Positions 1 to 8,883 of a DNA stretch of 64,000 nucleotides are shown here, in pieces; the first letter of the stretch is position 1; the number at the start of each line of letters is the position of its first letter. The notes beneath the pieces are model-generated. The model saw only the letters and a program-made list of their open reading frames with translations. It was not told where the DNA came from and did not search any database. Location of the stretch: positions 1,695,001 to 1,759,000 of the forward strand of contig NZ_FNLB01000006.1 in assembly GCF_900104145.1 (NCBI RefSeq). The letters are read 5' to 3'. This stretch comes from Pseudovibrio sp. Tun.PSC04-5.I4 (lineage in GTDB: Bacteria > Pseudomonadota > Alphaproteobacteria > Rhizobiales > Stappiaceae). The position numbers and the translations under genes were made by a program.

Positions 1-2479
1 CCATCTGCCCCACCATGGAGGACATACCATTCCAAAGGGACTTGATGGCACTTGCGCCCATCTCAAACAGATCAATGCCGGTGAAGGCTTTCACGACCTC
101 ATTGACTGCACCAGGCAGACCAAAGAGCAGAATGTTTACCCAATCGATATCACTGATAAAGGATTTCCAGTCAAAGCCAGTCAATTCATCGGGCCACTTC
201 ACCGCACCAAACAACATGCCCCAATCAACCTTGGGCATCCAACCATCCCAGCTGAAGGCACCAAAAACCTCAGACCACTCAATGCTCGGCAGATACTTAT
301 CCCAGCCAAGTGGCTTGATGATCAAATCCCACGCCAACAGTCCAAGCGTGACAGCCCAGCCAATTCCCGGAATAAGCCTTGCAGTCCATTTGAGCACAGG
401 GATGAGCAACCGCCATGAGAGTTTTGGCAGGAAGGACAACCAGCGAAAGCCGGTCAGAAGGCCACGCCAGCCAATCTTCGGGATGAAGCTTGCCCACCGC
501 AAACCACCCACAAACATCCGCCAGCCGAACCGTGTGATAAACGAAAGCCACTTTAACGGCGTCACAAACAAACGCCATGCAAGCTTGGGAATAAGCATCG
601 CCCATCTGATCGGATTGAGCATGCGGATGGCGCGACCAATCAGTCCAATACGGCCAGCACCTGTCCTGGCACTCAACCCCATCATAAACAGACCGAAGCG
701 CATCGGTGCCGCCAAAGCAATAGCCGTTCCCATAAAGGCGAGCAGCCCACCGCCAACGATCAAAAAACCAGCCAAGGCTGCAACTGTAAATCCAATGGCC
801 TTGGTGACATTGGGGTGTTCTTTTAACCACTCACCCATGCCTCGCGCCATGCGTGTCATGGATTGCACTGTGTCGCGTAAAATAGGATTTAGAGCACCAC
901 CAAAAATCAACGCGACCTCGGAGACCGAGGACTTAAAGCCCAACCAATCTCCCATGAGATTGTCCCCCATTTGAGTAGCAACTCGTTTGGCTTCCCCGTT
1001 CACGTCCTGCAGGTCAGCCAGAAGCGTCTCAAAGACAGCATAACCTTTGGCATCCAGCAGTGCGGCAAACGCTGATCCAGCTTCAGCGCCTGCGATATCT
1101 TTAAAAATCTGGGCTCGTTTACCAGACCCCATTTTCTGCGTGGCTTTGGCTATATCTAAAAGTACATCAGGCACAGAGCGCAGGTTGCCAGCGGCATCTC
1201 TGGTTTCTACACTCAACTCGCGTAAGGCTTTTTTACCTCGTTTTGCCGGTGCTGCAAGGCGGGTGTAAATGGTACGCAACGCGGTGCCTGCCATAGAGCC
1301 TTGAATACCAACATTACCAAGCAACCCAGCCATGGCAGCCGTTTCTTCCAGGCTCACGCCCAACTGCTTTGCAACGGGTGCAGCGTATTTCATGCTCTCC
1401 CCCAACATGGTCAAGTCCACATTAGCGCGGGTGGTCGTGGCCGTTAAAACATCGGCCACACGGGTCATGTCCGCAGGGTCCAGCCCAAAGCCTGAAAGAA
1501 TGTTGGAACTGATATCGGCAGTGCCTGCCAGATCTGTCTTGGTTGCCTTGGCAAGGTTTAACACATCGGCCATAGCCGTTTGAATAGCCTCCGGGCCCAT
1601 GCCTGCCATGGCAAGGAAGTTCATGCCTTGCGCCGCTTCAATGGCGCTGTAACTGGTGGTAGCTCCCAGCTTGCGTGCCAGATTGCTCAGGTCTTTATAT
1701 TGGCTGCTGCTCTGGTCAATCCGGGTGACAGCTGCAACTGAATCCATCTGCTCTTCGAACCCGGCAAACTGAACCACAGCGCTTGTCACTGGACGCGCCA
1801 ATTGGCGACCTGCCAGCATGCCGCCCACACCAGCAGCACCAACCGCTGCCCCGCGCACCATGCGACTGTCCCGGCGCTGGCGTTCCCGATTGGTCAGACG
1901 TAAAACAGCTTGTTTGCGGCGCTCAAGTTTTTGATACTCAGCTGCCTGCCTGCGCACAGCCTGTGTCTGCTCGTTCATTTCACGCGTGGCGCTATCAATG
2001 CGGCTGGACAATTTACGCTCTGTCTCAGCAAGGCGATTGACCTTAATGCCAGCCTCACTCATTGCTGATTTATGCTTCTGAGCGCTCTGCGTGGTTTGCT
2101 TGAAAGCGCGGCCCAGTCGGTCTGTATCTTGCCTGGCTTTTTTGAAAGCGGCCTGAAGCTTCTTTGATGGTTTCTCAGCTGCCTTAATCTCTTTGGAAAG
2201 CGCCTGCATCTTGGCCTTGGCGGCCACATATTCAAGGCGTGACTGTTTAACTGCGCTCTGGCCCTTCTTGAATTGGCTGATCAGGTCTTGTTTGGAGCGG
2301 GCGGCCTGAATGTCTTTGCGGGCCATTTCAGCAGCATCACGAGCAGCGCTTTTAAAGCCCTTGCCCATCTCCCGGCTATCCTTGCGAATGCCGCGCATTG
2401 AATCGCGAAGGCGGCGACCATTGCGCGAAAACTTATCACGCAAAGTCATGGTCATCTGGGCTTTAAGATTGCTGCTCAT
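1..2479 (-). CDS. Phage tail tape measure protein (3' end cut by window)
   Basis: This protein sets tail length and is threaded through the tail tube during assembly. Reading the minus strand from the ATG at 2479 gives an open frame of over 820 codons that leaves the window. The N-terminal ~200 residues are Lys/Arg/Gln-rich and helical, followed by the TP901-type core (a motif like QLGVSLEETAAMAG), two hydrophobic stretches (TVAALAGFLIVGGGLLAFMG and a second one) and Trp-rich repeats of the form LSWRLLIPVLKW, each ~20 residues. The start overlaps the frameshifted gpE'-like frame, as in P2 where T follows E/E'. Confidence 0.9.
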   Translation of the reverse strand, partial: MSSNLKAQMTMTLRDKFSRNGRRLRDSMRGIRKDSREMGKGFKSAARDAAEMARKDIQAARSKQDLISQFKKGQSAVKQSRLEYVAAKAKMQALSKEIKAAEKPSKKLQAAFKKARQDTDRLGRAFKQTTQSAQKHKSAMSEAGIKVNRLAETERKLSSRIDSATREMNEQTQAVRRQAAEYQKLERRKQAVLRLTNRERQRRDSRMVRGAAVGAAGVGGMLAGRQLARPVTSAVVQFAGFEEQMDSVAAVTRIDQSSSQYKDLSNLARKLGATTSYSAIEAAQGMNFLAMAGMGPEAIQTAMADVLNLAKATKTDLAGTADISSNILSGFGLDPADMTRVADVLTATTTRANVDLTMLGESMKYAAPVAKQLGVSLEETAAMAGLLGNVGIQGSMAGTALRTIYTRLAAPAKRGKKALRELSVETRDAAGNLRSVPDVLLDIAKATQKMGSGKRAQIFKDIAGAEAGSAFAALLDAKGYAVFETLLADLQDVNGEAKRVATQMGDNLMGDWLGFKSSVSEVALIFGGALNPILRDTVQSMTRMARGMGEWLKEHPNVTKAIGFTVAALAGFLIVGGGLLAFMGTAIALAAPMRFGLFMMGLSARTGAGRIGLIGRAIRMLNPIRWAMLIPKLAWRLFVTPLKWLSFITRFGWRMFVGGLRWASFIPKIGWRGLLTGFRWLSFLPKLSWRLLIPVLKWTARLIPGIGWAVTLGLLAWDLIIKPLGWDKYLPSIEWSEVFGAFSWDGWMPKVDWGMLFGAVKWPDELTGFDWKSFISDIDWVNILLFGLPGAVNEVVKAFTGIDLFEMGASAIKSLWNGMSSMVGQM

Positions 2480-2713
2480 CCATCGCCGCCTTTCGTTTTT
2501 TCAAGATGTCGCGGGCATTGATCCAGTGACGGTAAAGATCTGCCCAGGAGAGGCCCTCCAAATCCCGCAGCCCCCATTGGAAGGCAGCGGTGATTTCATA
2601 AAAAACCTGATCTAGGCTTTCTGGTCGCTCTGGCTTGGGGAGGTCGTCGAAGTCGTCGTCTGGCTCGGATTCGTCTCCACCGTCTTCACAAGTCCATCCG
2701 GCTCCAGTCCATC
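2463..2713 (-). CDS. -1 frame extension of the tail assembly chaperone (gpE'-like)
   Basis: This frame has no usable start of its own, but is open from the slippery site TTTTTTC (2714-2720) to a TAA at 2463-2465, past the stop of the upstream frame. It encodes an acidic linker (DESEPDDDFDDLPKPE) and then a helical domain with the motifs FYEITAAFQWGLRDLEG and SWADLYRHWINARDILKKRK. Tail chaperone pairs (P2 E/E', lambda G/GT) are made by such a shift and coat the tape measure protein. The slip itself is inferred; the open frame and the heptamer are seen. Confidence 0.72.
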
Positions 2714-2968
2714 GAAAAAACGATTAAAGCCTGCGGTCATTGCCATGATATTGCCTGTGCTCATGTCTTTAATCGCTGTGCTCGGAAGGTGCGGAGAACA
2801 GATTTTTGGCAGCACGTAGGCCAGTGCTTTAATATTGCCTTCAGCCACATCAAATGGTGTGAAATTACCAAGCTCGCGACCAATTGGCTCCCGAACAAGA
2901 GTGATTTCATTGACGTCTTTTCCATTAATCGTGATCGGACTGGCTAAGGTTACAATTTGCTTTTTCAT
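2612..2968 (-). CDS. Phage tail assembly chaperone, gp41/gpE type (zero-frame product)
   Basis: A 118-residue protein from the ATG at 2968, which begins MKKQIVTLASPITINGKDV and matches the Mu-like FluMu gp41 / TAC family in size and layout. An upstream in-frame start at 3025 would add residues not seen in the family, so the inner ATG is preferred. The C-terminal ~25 residues are low complexity (Ser/Thr/Gln), as expected if the functional extension lies in the -1 frame. The codons CGT TTT TTC at about residue 83 to 85 carry the slippery heptamer. It lies between the tail tube gene and the tape measure gene. Confidence 0.82.
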   Translation of the reverse strand: MKKQIVTLASPITINGKDVNEITLVREPIGRELGNFTPFDVAEGNIKALAYVLPKICSPHLPSTAIKDMSTGNIMAMTAGFNRFFDGLEPDGLVKTVETNPSQTTTSTTSPSQSDQKA

Positions 2969-3033
2969 GATATTGCTTTCAATTGAAATGAGAGGGAGGA
3001 AGCGGGCAATCTCTCGCCCGCACAATAGTGTGA

Positions 3034-3546
3034 TTAGGTGCGGCCTAACGAGGCGCGGCGGGCTTGTGATCCGTCAATGATATCGGGGCGAATGATATCG
3101 TTCAAAACGTCGATATAGAGCTTTTCAGCGCCGCCCATCTCCCAGCTGTAAAACACTGGCCAGATCTCGATATCCCCTTCAACGTCATCATCGGCCTTCA
3201 TCTCATCAATGACTTTGGGTGATTTGACGCGGCCTCTAACTTCCTCAACGGATGTCAAAGTGTTGCCCATCTCATCATCAAAGTGCCCACGCACAAACAA
3301 CTTCACCCCGTCAATGCTGCCCGGCAGAAGCAGGTCATACATGCTGAGGGACAGACCCTTGGTCTTGATGGTCATCTTGAGCACCTCATAGCCATGAGAC
3401 GTGCCGACCGGGAACCGGCGACCACCGGTTTTACGCTCCTGAAGGTTGCGGGAAAGCTCTGGGCGGGTGATGCCAGTGACAATGCCGCCGTAATCATTGT
3501 TCCCCATCCAAAGCGTGAACCCGTCTAGCTTATGTCCTTGTTCCAT
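3034..3546 (-). CDS. Phage major tail tube protein (P2 FII type)
   Basis: A 170-residue protein that stacks as hexameric rings to form the inner tube of a contractile tail. The N-terminus (MEQGHKLDGFTLWMGNNDYG, then ITRPELSRNLQERK) follows the P2 FII pattern in which a gene-specific head leads to the conserved PKLTRKLE-like stretch. The length equals P2 FII (172). It follows the sheath gene directly in the order FI-FII, supporting a myovirus tail. Confidence 0.93.
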   Translation of the reverse strand: MEQGHKLDGFTLWMGNNDYGGIVTGITRPELSRNLQERKTGGRRFPVGTSHGYEVLKMTIKTKGLSLSMYDLLLPGSIDGVKLFVRGHFDDEMGNTLTSVEEVRGRVKSPKVIDEMKADDDVEGDIEIWPVFYSWEMGGAEKLYIDVLNDIIRPDIIDGSQARRASLGRT

Positions 3547-3571
3547 AGTGAGGCCCTTTCTGCGCTATGCC

Positions 3572-4789
3572 TTAAGCGGCTACCTGAGAGAATTTGGAGA
3601 CAGCAGCTGCACGGCTGAGGAACTCGGCGTAAAAAGCTGGTGTGCGGTACCCCCAGATCTCGATATCCCGGATGCCAGCAGCTTCAATGAATTTGAGTTT
3701 GTAAAAGAAGACACCATCAGCCATTTGAGAGACGGTATTGAGATCCTCAGGCAGGCTGAACTCATAGCCAATCAGCGCACCTTTTTGCAGCAAACCACGT
3801 AAGAACTCATCGCCACTGGAGCCGATATCCTTAATGGCTTGAATGCTGGTTGGCACATCGATGTAGGTCATCAAACCACGCTCCAGCGCGTCATAGACCT
3901 TGTCGGCCACACGGCGACCTACAATGGTTCCGCCAAGCAGCTTTTCCTTGTCCAGCGTATGCGAACCCCACAACCTAAACCCGCTGTCGCGGATGATCGT
4001 TGTGATGTCGTGAGAGTTAAGGAAGTTGGCTTCGCAGCCGCTATCATTGGAACGGAAGTCCACCACCCGTGCAGTGCCGGTGCAATTGGCAGGCTTGTTG
4101 GAGGCTGACCACCAGAAGCCCTTTTCCAGATCCATCTTGGATTGCATACCAGCCGCCAAAATCGATCCGGGCAACTGCACTTCCGCATCTGTGGCCGTGT
4201 CCCATTCCGCGATGTAGTTATCAACCATCATCACGTTGTCAAAGCCGTACTTGTCCCGCGCGGCAACAGCGTCTGTCGCCGTGGTGTTTGGCCCGTCGAT
4301 ATAGACAAACGAGCGCAAGCGTTTGGCAACCGCAGCAAGCTCAGTCACGACAGGGTTTGCATTGCCATCCGGGTTGGTATTGGTAAAGCCTGGTGCAATC
4401 AGAATGTCTGGCTCAATACCCAGCAACGTGTTGGAGGAGCGGAAGGCATGAACACCCGTCTTTAAGGTCACATCACCAACAACAGCGCTGATCTGCTCAG
4501 CCGCATCAGCAAGCTCTTCGACGCGGATCACAACGAGTTTGCCAGAGGTTTTCTCGTACTGCTTCCAGATCGTCTTCAGGGCAATTGGGAGTGTGCCGGT
4601 TGCGCCCAGACTGGCCGCTTTTGTAATATCACCGATAATGGCAACTGGTACATTGAGCGGCCATTTTGCTGCATCCGCACCAGGCGCAGTGCCAATGATG
4701 CCGATCTCTCCAGACACGCCAACGCGGATGATAGGTGGAGCCTGCGTCATATCATGAGCGCGTACCCCGTGGTGATAATTGGTCGTCAT
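3572..4789 (-). CDS. Phage tail sheath protein (P2 FI type)
   Basis: A 405-residue contractile sheath subunit. The start MTTNYHHGV matches the conserved YHHGV head of P2 FI proteins, and the region IITTSR-free middle continues with sheath-type motifs such as RSFVYIDGPN and ATDAVAARDKYG, then GSHTLDKEKLLGGTIVGRR near residue 290. The end SQMADGVFFYKLKFIEA and the family length (about 390-400) fit. It sits 26 bp before the tube gene in the same transcription direction. Confidence 0.95.
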   Translation of the reverse strand: MTTNYHHGVRAHDMTQAPPIIRVGVSGEIGIIGTAPGADAAKWPLNVPVAIIGDITKAASLGATGTLPIALKTIWKQYEKTSGKLVVIRVEELADAAEQISAVVGDVTLKTGVHAFRSSNTLLGIEPDILIAPGFTNTNPDGNANPVVTELAAVAKRLRSFVYIDGPNTTATDAVAARDKYGFDNVMMVDNYIAEWDTATDAEVQLPGSILAAGMQSKMDLEKGFWWSASNKPANCTGTARVVDFRSNDSGCEANFLNSHDITTIIRDSGFRLWGSHTLDKEKLLGGTIVGRRVADKVYDALERGLMTYIDVPTSIQAIKDIGSSGDEFLRGLLQKGALIGYEFSLPEDLNTVSQMADGVFFYKLKFIEAAGIRDIEIWGYRTPAFYAEFLSRAAAVSKFSQVAA

Positions 4790-4831
4790 GGTGTCCTCAC
4801 TTAAAACTGCAAAGGGTGATTGTTGGCTCAG

Positions 4832-5338
4832 CTATGCTGCAGGTTTTTCCCAAAGGTCGTCATCTGTCGGATCTGGGATCGGCTCAATGTTCTGGATCTG
4901 AGCAGAGCGCTCCAGAATCCAGTCGCGGTGATCATCAGCAGCAGCAAGAACGGTCTGCACCTGTTCTTGCGTGGTAAAGGTCAAATCCACTCCAGCGGAG
5001 GTTTTGTAGGTTTTGCCTTCAGGTCCAATTATGCCGCGTTCAAACCCGCGCAACAAACCTTCCAGACGGCTGATACTGTCCGTATCGCACTTGAACTGGA
5101 TGCCGTTGATCTTCGTACCTAAAATGATGCGCTGCTCCGCTTCCTCAGAAACTTGAGCCGGGAGATGGTTTTTTCCTTCAGGCACCCAATCAGTACCGTC
5201 CCAGGAACAATCACTGTTTGGCTTGACAGGCACTTCAACAGTTCCGTCAGGATAGGAATTTAAAATATCCTCACCCGGTTCCCCAGTGGTTTGCCAGTAC
5301 CCTTCGTCAGGATGGAAATAACCCTTTTCAGAACTCAT
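4832..5338 (-). CDS. DUF4376-like phage protein, probable tail fibre accessory
   Basis: A 168-residue protein lying directly downstream of the tail fibre gene, the place of tail fibre assembly chaperones. The N-terminal half is Pro/Gly/Trp-rich (YFHPDEGYWQTTGEPGED, DGTDWVPEG). The C-terminal half resembles DUF4376: an AEQRII arginine/helix start, the segment GIQFKCDTDSISRLEGLLRG and a late FTTQEQVQTVLAAADDHRDW. That domain is common in tail fibre-associated phage proteins, but its role is not proven. The family assignment is by pattern only. Confidence 0.65.
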   Translation of the reverse strand: MSSEKGYFHPDEGYWQTTGEPGEDILNSYPDGTVEVPVKPNSDCSWDGTDWVPEGKNHLPAQVSEEAEQRIILGTKINGIQFKCDTDSISRLEGLLRGFERGIIGPEGKTYKTSAGVDLTFTTQEQVQTVLAAADDHRDWILERSAQIQNIEPIPDPTDDDLWEKPAA

Positions 5339-5371
5339 TGGCGTATGACCCTTAATCTATATTGAACGTTG

Positions 5372-6655
5372 TTAGCGGAATTCAGAGCAGTGCCTATACC
5401 CCTCCGTATTTCTGTAAAAATGCCCATGCGCTACAACCACTACTACACAGACGTAATGGCCACTTGGGGGTCTTGATACAGTCACCCAAGTGATCCCATC
5501 CTTGGACCATTGAACCGAACAGTTGGACGTTAAAATTTGTACAAGCATCAGCCTCCCTGAGGTGTTTTGGTATTTTACATTTCGGGATCGCGAAGAAGAA
5601 ACGTCGTACCAGGCTTGTCCTTCGCCCAACCCTTGACCAACCCCAGCAGCTGCAGATAGCGCCGCTATATTACCCGCATGGGCGAAGTAGTCGGTTGATT
5701 TGGTAGCTGCAGACCCCAGCCCCAGCTTTTCACGCCAGGCACTTGACGTGGTCAGAGCCAACACCGTTAGCGAAAACGCGCTGATCTTGGACGCATCCAG
5801 TTTGCTACCAACCGCATTGAGGATCTCGGTTGCAAAATTGGGATTATCCCCCAGAGCTGAGGCCAGCTCATCCAGTGTATTGAGAGCGCCCGGAGCAGAT
5901 GCCACCAGATTGGCAATGCGCTGATCTACCTCCACCTTGGTGTAAGCATCCACAAGGCCCAACTCAGCCATGGTCGTAGGCTTGTCTTCCAGCTCACCGT
6001 AAGCGTGAGTATGCTCACCGCCAGACTTGGCAGCCAGCGCTGTTGCCAGCCCAACTACATCAGCAATCTGATGATCGTGCGCCTTGGGAGCCGCTACTTC
6101 TGCAAGGGTTTGATGCAGGCGCTTCGGGTCAATGACCTTCTTTTCAACACTGGCATCTTTGGCCTCTACTCCACTGGCCCACGGATAGGCAGAGACCACC
6201 CAGCCTTTCGTGGCATAGCCGTCGAGCGGATTAACCACCAGTTGGATTGAATCGGTGTTGGTTACCTGCAGCACGATTTGAATGGTGAGTGTTGCTGCAG
6301 AGCCATCAGACAACTTGGCCTTGTAAGCTTCTGGATATTTGGCAATGGCAAACATCTTGCCATCTTCATCAAATATCCCGGCCTCACGCACCCACCAACC
6401 ACCCGCATTGGGTGGCACAATGGCCTCAATAATAAGCCAGGCCGGATTTTGCGGATCTGGCGTAATGGAAGTAATCGCAGTGCGGTAAACCTCATTCTTC
6501 AGCACCGTCTCAGAGCCGTCCGGATCATAGGCAGCCCCATTGCCATCACCAAGTGCCAACTCACTTATAGTAATGCCCTGACCGCCAGTAATGGCAGCAT
6601 TAAGCGCGGCAGAACCCACATCAGTCAGACGGGTGTAAAAAAGCGGATCACTCAT
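5372..6655 (-). CDS. Phage tail fibre protein (gpH-like, N-terminal fibre-attachment domain)
   Basis: A 427-residue receptor-binding fibre. The ATG at 6655 is chosen because it overlaps the stop of the gpI gene as ATGA and gives the family start MSDPLFYTRLTDVGSAALN; an upstream in-frame start at 6751 lies inside gpI. Residues ~1-160 match the phage tail-collar/fibre N-domain (LALGDGNGAAYDPDGSE, GGWWVREAGIFDEDGKMFAI). The middle has short fibre repeats (GEHTHAYGELEDKPTTMAEL). The C-terminal ~90 residues are a small beta-rich tip with SGHYVCVVVVVAHGHFYR. No invertible segment was seen. Confidence 0.88.
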   Translation of the reverse strand: MSDPLFYTRLTDVGSAALNAAITGGQGITISELALGDGNGAAYDPDGSETVLKNEVYRTAITSITPDPQNPAWLIIEAIVPPNAGGWWVREAGIFDEDGKMFAIAKYPEAYKAKLSDGSAATLTIQIVLQVTNTDSIQLVVNPLDGYATKGWVVSAYPWASGVEAKDASVEKKVIDPKRLHQTLAEVAAPKAHDHQIADVVGLATALAAKSGGEHTHAYGELEDKPTTMAELGLVDAYTKVEVDQRIANLVASAPGALNTLDELASALGDNPNFATEILNAVGSKLDASKISAFSLTVLALTTSSAWREKLGLGSAATKSTDYFAHAGNIAALSAAAGVGQGLGEGQAWYDVSSSRSRNVKYQNTSGRLMLVQILTSNCSVQWSKDGITWVTVSRPPSGHYVCVVVVVAHGHFYRNTEGYRHCSEFR

Positions 6656-7395
6656 GTTTGCCTCGGATAAATGTAAATGGAAGAACGCAAAGGGCGGATC
6701 ATCGCAGCAGCCCAAAATGGACCTGTGCTTTCTATGCTGTCTGGCCGCCAAGGGCGGATTTGCACCCGCTCTCCAGTTGAAGCAGCAGCGCCCATTCCCA
6801 GCGGCATCATGCTATTCAGCTGTGTGGTCAAAGGCGGCATGATACGGGTGCGGTAAAGGTCAGAAACCACCATACCAACCGTAAGCTTGGTGGTTGCTCG
6901 AATACCAAGCCGGAATGTGAAATGGCGGGACAGTGGCTTTGCCAGATTAACCGCATCCCAGATCTTCTTTTGAAGCCGTGCTGACAGATAGTCATGCGAG
7001 TTATAAACCTTGCCAGATGGGTAGGCCGTAATCTCAAACGTGCCAGGAACACCAGAGCCTCCAACCTCCCACCACTCAACCAGCTTTGCTTCAACTGAAA
7101 TGATCGAAAGCGCGACTTCTATGGCGTGAATTGTACCCTTGAAGCGATGGATAATGTAGCTTTGCCGGATGGCCTTGCGCTTCACATCTTCCAGCCACTC
7201 CTCATCCCAGAAGTCCACGGAAGCCTCATAGGCAAGAAACGGCAGATAGCGTGCTGGCGTCTCGTCTGGATTGGTCAGCTTGCGCAGATCAACAATCGCC
7301 TGATCAATCTCAACAGACCAGAACGTAACAGAGGCCACGCGCCGGTCATGCTCGCTGGCAGAACGCTTTGGTAAAAGAGAGGAGGCATCACGCAT
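6652..7395 (-). CDS. Phage tail protein I (P2 gpI type)
   Basis: A 247-residue baseplate component that links the baseplate to the fibres. Start at 7395 (MRDASSLLPKRSASEHDRR) overlaps gpJ by 8 bp; a start seven codons further upstream is possible. Family features are the SLLPPNAT-like head, the central PDETPARYLPFLAYEASVDF and WLEDVKRKAIRQSYIIHRFK, the signature of the gpI family (Arg/His-rich 'HRYKGT' block). The stop overlaps the fibre start as ATGA, so the genes are probably translationally coupled. Confidence 0.93.
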   Translation of the reverse strand: MRDASSLLPKRSASEHDRRVASVTFWSVEIDQAIVDLRKLTNPDETPARYLPFLAYEASVDFWDEEWLEDVKRKAIRQSYIIHRFKGTIHAIEVALSIISVEAKLVEWWEVGGSGVPGTFEITAYPSGKVYNSHDYLSARLQKKIWDAVNLAKPLSRHFTFRLGIRATTKLTVGMVVSDLYRTRIMPPLTTQLNSMMPLGMGAAASTGERVQIRPWRPDSIESTGPFWAAAMIRPLRSSIYIYPRQT

Positions 7396-8269
7396 CAAGC
7401 ACCTCCACCGACACATTCAGCGATGATGCCCAAATGATCTGATGTTTGGCAGCAAGAACATCGCCAGCCAGGTTGGTGCTCGCATATTCGGCACCGTCCA
7501 CGGCCAATGTTCCATTCAGCTTGGAAAGATAAAGCGATTTCCAGATTTTCTGGCGGCTCAGCAAATAGGCAGTCGCCAGCATTGCGGCCTTTTCTTTAAG
7601 CAGCTCCACACTCGGGCCAGCCAGCACGTACAACGTGGCAGTGACAGGCGTGTTCAGGATTTCAGCAGCCTTGACGCTCACGCGATCCCCGATCGGGCGT
7701 CGGGCTTTTCCGCTCACTGCCTCATTCACAGCTGCAAGCAGTGCAGCGCTTGCAGGAGCGCTCAAATCATCTGGTGCAATATAGATCTCGACAACGCAAG
7801 GCGCTGGCGAATAAGCACGGGCATCACGCACACCAGGAACGCTCTTTGCCCAAAATTCATAGGCTCCTTCAGGACCAGCAGTAGACCAGCTTTCCGGCGC
7901 AAGGCGAATGCGCTCGCGGTAATCTTCATCGCCTTCCAAGACATCTGGAGCATCGTCTTCACCAGCCTGAACAACCTTACGAGGCGTGGTCCGGCCATCG
8001 CCTTTGGCATCCAGATCGCTACCGGTTGCGCTGGCAAGCAAAGCAGCCCTGGCAGCTGTGTTGATCCGGGCATTTGCCTGATACGCCAGCTGAGCATCCA
8101 CATGAAGGTGAGCGCGAACCGGTTCGAACTCAGTCTCATCTTGCCATTCAGGCCATTTGAGTTGGTACTGACCTTTGATCTCAGCAAAAATCTGCGTGTG
8201 TTCACGCTCTTCAATCAGCTTGGGCGGCTCAACCTTACTCAGGTCGATGATGTCATCATAACGGCTCAT
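7388..8269 (-). CDS. Phage baseplate assembly protein J
   Basis: A 293-residue baseplate wedge protein of the gpJ family. Starts MSRYDDIIDLSKVEPPKLIE and has the typical central block GSDLDAKGDGRTTPRKV followed by DEDYRERIRLAPESWSTAGP and GAYEFWAKSVPGVRDARAYSP, which are the hallmarks of P2 gpJ (residues ~100-175). Late residues SGKARRPIGDRVSVKAAEI are also typical. It overlaps gpW upstream by 4 bp and gpI downstream by 8 bp, as in P2. Confidence 0.95.
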   Translation of the reverse strand: MSRYDDIIDLSKVEPPKLIEEREHTQIFAEIKGQYQLKWPEWQDETEFEPVRAHLHVDAQLAYQANARINTAARAALLASATGSDLDAKGDGRTTPRKVVQAGEDDAPDVLEGDEDYRERIRLAPESWSTAGPEGAYEFWAKSVPGVRDARAYSPAPCVVEIYIAPDDLSAPASAALLAAVNEAVSGKARRPIGDRVSVKAAEILNTPVTATLYVLAGPSVELLKEKAAMLATAYLLSRQKIWKSLYLSKLNGTLAVDGAEYASTNLAGDVLAAKHQIIWASSLNVSVEVLDA

Positions 8270-8634
8270 CGCACCACCTCGCTCAACGAGACAGGCAAGC
8301 CTGTTTCCCGGCTGAGAGCCAGTATCTCAAGGCGGGTTTCACCATCAGCAACACGTTCAGCCGCATCCAGATCCGTTAAAGCTTCAGGAGTGATGAGCCG
8401 AACCTCTTCAAGATCAACGCGGGTTTCATGTTCATGAATGGCTGATGCCACAGCTGCCTGAAACAGCATCCGCTGCGCCCCATTGTGCGGCGTATCAATC
8501 AGGTCAGGCAGATCACAGCGCAGGTGGCGGCGCATCACCAGATCACCGCGTGTCACCACAAGACGGCGTATGGCCTGCGCAATGCGTGCATCCCCGTAAA
8601 GTGGTTTTCCTGTAACTGAATCGTACCCGGCCAT
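8266..8634 (-). CDS. Phage baseplate assembly protein W (gpW/gp25 lysozyme-like fold)
   Basis: A 122-residue wedge protein. ATG at 8634 gives MAGYDSVTGKPLYGDARIAQ, close to the usual start of P2 gpW-like proteins; an in-frame ATG at 8664 would overlap the upstream gene by 26 bp. The middle has LVMRRHLRCDLPDLIDTPHN, matching the 'R..YGS.L..L.D.P' pattern of the gp25 family, and the end GETRLEILALSRETGLPVSL. Position between V and J follows P2. Confidence 0.92.
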   Translation of the reverse strand: MAGYDSVTGKPLYGDARIAQAIRRLVVTRGDLVMRRHLRCDLPDLIDTPHNGAQRMLFQAAVASAIHEHETRVDLEEVRLITPEALTDLDAAERVADGETRLEILALSRETGLPVSLSEVVR

Positions 8635-8638
8635 ATGA

Positions 8639-8881
8639 TTAAGCGCCCTTATCCTGAGCGGCATCTGAAGCAGCTTTAGGTTTGGCAGACACTGGCTTTT
8701 TTGCTGGTGCTTTTTTCAGCTTCAGTGTTTCGTTCAAAAGCAGAAAGCGTGCCTGATCCATGGTCATTTCAACCACATCGCCCTTTTTGCGCCACTGACC
8801 GAAAATCATGGCTTGCTTCAGGACTTCATAGGTCTCGTTCTGAACTTCGATCTTCTCGTTCTTCACATTCATTTTGATCAT
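8639..8881 (-). CDS. Small phage protein of unknown function in the baseplate cluster
   Basis: An 80-residue protein between V and W. It begins MIKMNVKNEKIEVQNETYEV and contains VLKQAMIFGQWRKKGDVVEM, then a Lys/Ala/Pro-rich tail (LKKAPAKKPVSAKPKAA). Small conserved proteins of this kind with a short beta-strand core and basic tail occur in Mu-like phages, but I do not recognise a named function. It is 2 bp downstream of the V gene and 5 bp upstream of the W start, so it is surely co-transcribed. The basic tail could bind DNA or other virion parts. Confidence 0.7.
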   Translation of the reverse strand: MIKMNVKNEKIEVQNETYEVLKQAMIFGQWRKKGDVVEMTMDQARFLLLNETLKLKKAPAKKPVSAKPKAASDAAQDKGA

Positions 8882-8883
8882 CC

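Noticed and set aside
297..830. 177-codon minus-strand frame inside the tape measure gene
   Set aside because: It is another frame of the same strand as the tape measure gene; its Trp/Cys/His-rich composition is that of an out-of-frame reading.
6652..7094. Possible invertible tail fibre segment as in Mu G-segment
   Set aside because: No second fibre copy in opposite orientation, no inverted repeats and no invertase gene were seen in the window.
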